A stretch of 8,455 nucleotides of DNA from STC-74 sp031423995 (lineage in GTDB: Bacteria > Patescibacteriota > Gracilibacteria > BD1-5 > UBA2023): NCBI GenBank assembly GCA_031423995.1, contig JANPGO010000026.1:1-8455 (forward strand), written 5' to 3'. The position numbers and the translations under genes are program-made. Below are positions 7,901 through 8,455 of the stretch, one piece after another. The stretch's first letter is position 1, and every line of letters starts with the position of its first letter. The notes beneath the pieces were generated by a model, which made no database searches, was not told the origin of the DNA, and was given only the letters and a program-made list of their open reading frames with translations.

Positions 7901-8455
7901 GTGGAACAGGTGGTCTTCAGTGGATACTTCCGAATGATCAGGCTTCTCTCTATGCAAGCGAAGTATCTGCCTGACAAACGGATTATGTCTTCAAGCTTGG
8001 TACCAACATCACGACCGATCGATTTGTCTGGTGGCTCAAAGGTGCATCAGACGTATACCCGATGATTCTCTCAGCCAACTATGGCAACTTCTATGCGGGG
8101 AATATGTATATTGACTCGACGAATAGTCGTATTGGTTTTGGAACTGTTGCTCCTATTGCCGGAGCGAAGGTAGATATCAATTGACAGATTCGTATCGCTG
8201 GAGGAAATCCAGGAAATGGAAAAGTGCTCGTCTCTGATGCTAGTGGTATAGGAAGTTGGCAATCACTCTCTGCTGCAAGTGGTGCATTCGCGAATTGGTG
8301 AATCCTTGGTAACTCCTGAACCCTCGCATCGACGAACTTCCTCTGAACCACTGATGCTATCGATCTCGTTATTCGAACCAACAATACAGAAAGGCTCAGG
8401 ATCAATGCTCTCGATGGAAATCTCTCCATCAATGGCATCACCATCGGACGAGGAT
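1954..8455 (+). CDS. Giant exported beta-roll repeat surface protein, 3' partial (code 25)
   Basis: With TGA as Gly the frame is open from ATG 1954 to the window end: 2167 complete codons, about 80 of them TGA by hand count, and no TAA or TAG. Residues 1-26 form a signal peptide (R7, a long Ile/Leu/Phe core, TFA at 24-26). The layout in residues is: NVGIGT/KLEV linker 113-159; FLGTTNA module 180-201; roll array 1, 218-299; linker 323-373; NYVPKF module 390-421; jelly-roll domain 443-581; linker 590-629; array 2, 632-749; linkers and NYxxK modules 780-936; array 3, 1069-1198; linker 1207-1237; unassigned 1238-1447; array 4, 1481-1828; linker 1837-1893; FIGNADA module 1915-1938; unassigned 1950-2053; linker 2057-2105; FLGTTDA module 2128-2150. 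This resembles fibre proteins with YadA-head-like repeats that often end in a Peptidase S74 intramolecular chaperone; that end would lie beyond the window. The signal peptide argues against a phage tail fibre. An adhesive surface fibre is the best guess. No Shine-Dalgarno sequence is visible. Confidence 0.9.
2290..2430 (+). repeat. NIGIGT-KLEV linker module, copy 1
   Basis: Encodes residues 113-159: NGNVGIGTSTPGAKLEV, then an ITGG segment, then GKILTSDASGLASW. This is the fullest copy of a linker that returns at 2920, 4291, 7498 and 8122, with shorter forms at 3184, 3721, 4528, 5605 and 6301. Two glycines here are TGA (2323 and 2374). In related fibre proteins this linker separates beta-roll arrays; a stalk or hinge role is inferred. 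Confidence 0.75.
2605..2850 (+). repeat. Beta-roll repeat array 1
   Basis: Residues 218-299 contain about five repeats with cores NLALGYDAG, NTAIGGYSPG, NTAIGGSYAG, NIALGTYAG and NLYLGSYAVG. Spacing is about 14-19 residues. The Asn-x-Ala-hydrophobic-Gly core is typical of YadA-head-like left-handed beta-rolls. At the core Gly both GGN and TGA occur: CTC TGA in the first and fourth copies, ATT GGC and ATC GGA in the second and third. Repeats are joined by MSG or MTTG turns, unlike the TTGS turns of later arrays, so this array has diverged from them. Confidence 0.75.
2920..3072 (+). repeat. NIGIGT-KLEV linker module, copy 2
   Basis: Encodes residues 323-373: GRVGIGTMNPSFKLEV, a divergent middle, then GKVLVSDTTGNAYW. 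It directly follows array 1 and leads into a NYVPKF module (3121-3216) and a shorter GVGTNTP copy (3184). Glycines at 2932 and 3010 are TGA. Confidence 0.7.
3280..3696 (+). other. MAM/ConA-like jelly-roll domain inside the giant protein
   Basis: Residues 443-581 form a self-contained domain. It opens with NEGFES and has SFYWKVSSEPGGD around Trp512, an FCLDANPC segment, GEKDWEKVTYNLSPGIHTLSW, KYSKD, and closes with DSAWIDQV (Trp574, Asp576). This order (F.W.VSSE, LD, W....Y.L..G.H.L.W.Y.KD, D.AW.D.V) is a known signature of a beta-sandwich found in many bacterial surface proteins, often linked to carbohydrate or protein binding. It is the only clear non-repetitive binding-type domain in the window, so it is the best candidate for ligand contact. 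The ligand cannot be read from the sequence. The glycines at 3565 and 3607 are TGA. Confidence 0.7.
3847..4200 (+). repeat. Beta-roll repeat array 2
   Basis: Residues 632-749 carry about seven repeats: NLYVGSSSL, NSAFGPFAL, NVAIGTTSL, NTAIGFTSL, NTALGYWTL, NIAIGYKAG and NILIGHDID. Turns are mostly TTG, TSGD, VTGS or TTGS. The last unit follows the capping pattern AG..TTGSNNILIG seen again at the ends of arrays 3 and 4, and a NYTLNIGN segment comes next. The core Gly is GGN in most copies and TGA at 3931 and 4033. Confidence 0.8.
4291..4431 (+). repeat. NIGIGT-KLEV linker module, copy 3
   Basis: Encodes residues 780-826: GNIGIGTPNPAARLTV, a short middle segment, then GKVLMSDSEGIGTW. It follows the cap of array 2 and precedes two NYxxK-type modules at 4465-4560 and 4672-4761. 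TGA codes Gly at 4291, 4342 and 4375. Confidence 0.75.
5158..5547 (+). repeat. Beta-roll repeat array 3
   Basis: Residues 1069-1198 contain about eight repeats: DTGFGHESL, NSAFGHQAL, NSAFGKESL, NSAFGYQAL, TVAVGGQSL, NTAVGYRSL, NVAFGSDAG and NILIGDSV. Turns are mostly LTTGY, ATTS or ATTG. The FG variant of the core is typical here and rare in array 4. The array ends with the cap VTTGSNNILIGDSV, followed by QLNIGNWIYGSGGNIGVG. Only one core Gly is TGA (5278); the next 240 bases have none. Confidence 0.85.
5665..6294 (+). other. Unassigned beta-rich insertion in the giant protein
   Basis: Residues 1238-1447 lie between a linker (5572-5664) and the next one (6295). The region opens with DISGLKFSQLNSSSP and a GIVAIGVNGSGDVVAV segment, a pattern often seen between linkers in fibre proteins. 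It then has a non-repetitive stretch with Tyr/Asn/Pro-rich sequence, a Cys pair (SLCSDGN and YDCSS), and GYQIALGARGD with PLYARSGKF and PWQKVL. The last part loosely recalls pyocin-knob domains of tail fibres, but I cannot confirm that by eye. Confidence 0.4.
6394..7437 (+). repeat. Beta-roll repeat array 4, about 20 copies
   Basis: Residues 1481-1828 form the longest array. By my count 20 repeats average about 17 residues, most with core N.A.GYQSL. Examples are NVAVGYQSL, NIALGYQSL, NIAVGYQAA, NVAIGYQSL, NTALGYYAA and NVSLGYQSL. Turns include TTGS, TSGQ and TTGN. The array ends in the cap GLTSGSNNILIGDSV (through 7434). The core Gly is TGA in several copies (6733, 6883, 7036, 7192) and GGN in the rest. 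One copy reads NIAEGYESL (6820-6843), with Glu at the normally hydrophobic core position. Confidence 0.88.
7462..7632 (+). repeat. NWIYGSGGNIGIG cap plus linker module, copy 7
   Basis: Encodes residues 1837-1893: QLNIGNWIYGSGGNIGIG, PTATFDLSGQIRI, then GNPGNGKILMSDSTGLATW. The first part nearly duplicates 5572-5631 after array 3; Gly is GGA at 7474 here and TGA at 5584 there. The second part nearly duplicates 8122-8268; TGA TGA at 7567-7572 here matches GGA GGA at 8200-8205. These pairs suggest duplication of a whole array-cap-linker unit. Confidence 0.8.
7801..8112 (+). other. Unassigned globular insertion in the giant protein
   Basis: Residues 1950-2053 sit between a FIGNADA module and the last linker. 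Recognisable pieces are GRFLNFSNQTLGG, LQWILPNDQASLYASE, DYVFKLGTN, DRFVWWLKG and YPMILSANYGNFYAGN. It is rich in aromatic residues, alternates polar and hydrophobic residues, and lacks the NxAxG repeats, so a beta-rich globular domain is likely. I cannot assign a family. Confidence 0.35.
8122..8268 (+). repeat. NIGIGT-KLEV linker module, copy 8
   Basis: Encodes residues 2057-2105: NSRIGFGTVAPIAGAKVDI, NGQIRIAGGNPGNGK, then VLVSDASGIGSW. It is the closest sister of the copy at 7498-7632. Gly at 8182 is TGA where the sister has GGC (7549), while 8200 and 8203 are GGA where the sister has TGA TGA. Both directions of exchange are thus seen within one pair. Confidence 0.8.
8335..8403 (+). repeat. 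NFIGTTDA-type module, copy 3
   Basis: Encodes residues 2128-2150: NFLGTTDAIDLVIRTNN followed by TERLRI. Sister copies are at 2491-2556 (FLGTTNAQDLVFKANN) and 7696-7767 (NFIGNADAVDLAFRTNN, then IERMRI). It is followed by DGNLSINGITIGRG at the window edge, a lead-in that in related proteins often precedes another beta-roll array. Arg codons swap between copies: CGA 8374 against CGC 7735, and AGG 8398 against CGA 7759. Confidence 0.75.

Noticed and set aside
8091..8444. A 117-codon minus-strand ORF opposite the giant gene
   Set aside because: It lies wholly opposite a frame with clear repeat homology, and its sequence has no motif of its own; it is a shadow of the coding strand.
592..8455. A long decayed pseudogene region full of stop codons
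   Set aside because: All interrupting stops in the long frames are TGA; TAA and TAG are absent until 1936 in gene 1 and to the window end in gene 2. TGA sits at conserved Gly positions, so these are sense codons.
592..8455. UGA read as Trp (genetic code 4, as in mycoplasmas)
   Set aside because: In aligned repeats TGA exchanges with GGN, and in the FWLGNVGW motif TGA stands next to a TGG Trp at the Gly position.
1954..8455. A prophage tail-fibre gene
   Set aside because: The protein has a clear Sec signal peptide, the upstream gene also encodes an exported protein, and no phage structural, lysis or integrase gene is seen. Shared ancestry of some modules with fibres remains possible.

Overview
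The window is almost certainly from a Candidate Phyla Radiation (Patescibacteria) bacterium of the Gracilibacteria (BD1-5) / Absconditabacteria (SR1) group, which reads UGA as glycine (genetic code 25). Under the standard code the region looks like short broken ORFs. With TGA read as Gly it resolves into two long forward-strand genes. The recoding can be read from the sequence itself: paralogous repeats in the second gene carry TGA where sister copies carry GGA, GGC or GGT, while TGG occurs separately at Trp positions. CGA lines up with CGT, CGC and AGG between repeat copies, so CGA is Arg here. As I recall, some Absconditabacteria read CGA/CGG as Trp; this genome does not read CGA that way.

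Layout. Bases 1-141 hold the 3' end of one tRNA and a complete tRNA-Asn(GUU), followed by a rho-independent terminator (about 157-196). Bases 197-461 are AT-rich with no convincing gene, only weak inverted repeats and a T-arm-like fragment. A sigma70-like promoter (TTGACA, 18-base spacer, TAAAAT; 462-491) precedes gene 1 (592-1938, 448 aa), a Sec-exported protein with two AWSENxGW-type motifs and a C-terminal region resembling one I associate with CPR surface proteins. Fifteen bases after its TAG stop, gene 2 starts at 1954 and runs off the window at 8455 (at least 2167 aa).

Gene 2 encodes a giant exported mosaic protein. It has a signal peptide, four arrays of short 'NNTAIGYQSL' repeats that probably fold as YadA-head-like left-handed beta-rolls (the largest has about 20 copies), recurring 'NIGIGT.P..KLEV.G' linkers, 'NFIGTTDA.DLV..TNN.ER.RI' modules, one MAM/ConA-like jelly-roll domain and two unassigned beta-rich insertions. 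Both proteins have signal peptides and are arranged like an operon. The likeliest reading is a surface fibre or adhesin and a smaller exported partner, perhaps used to contact a host or prey cell. That role is inferred from architecture and lineage; nothing in the window proves it.
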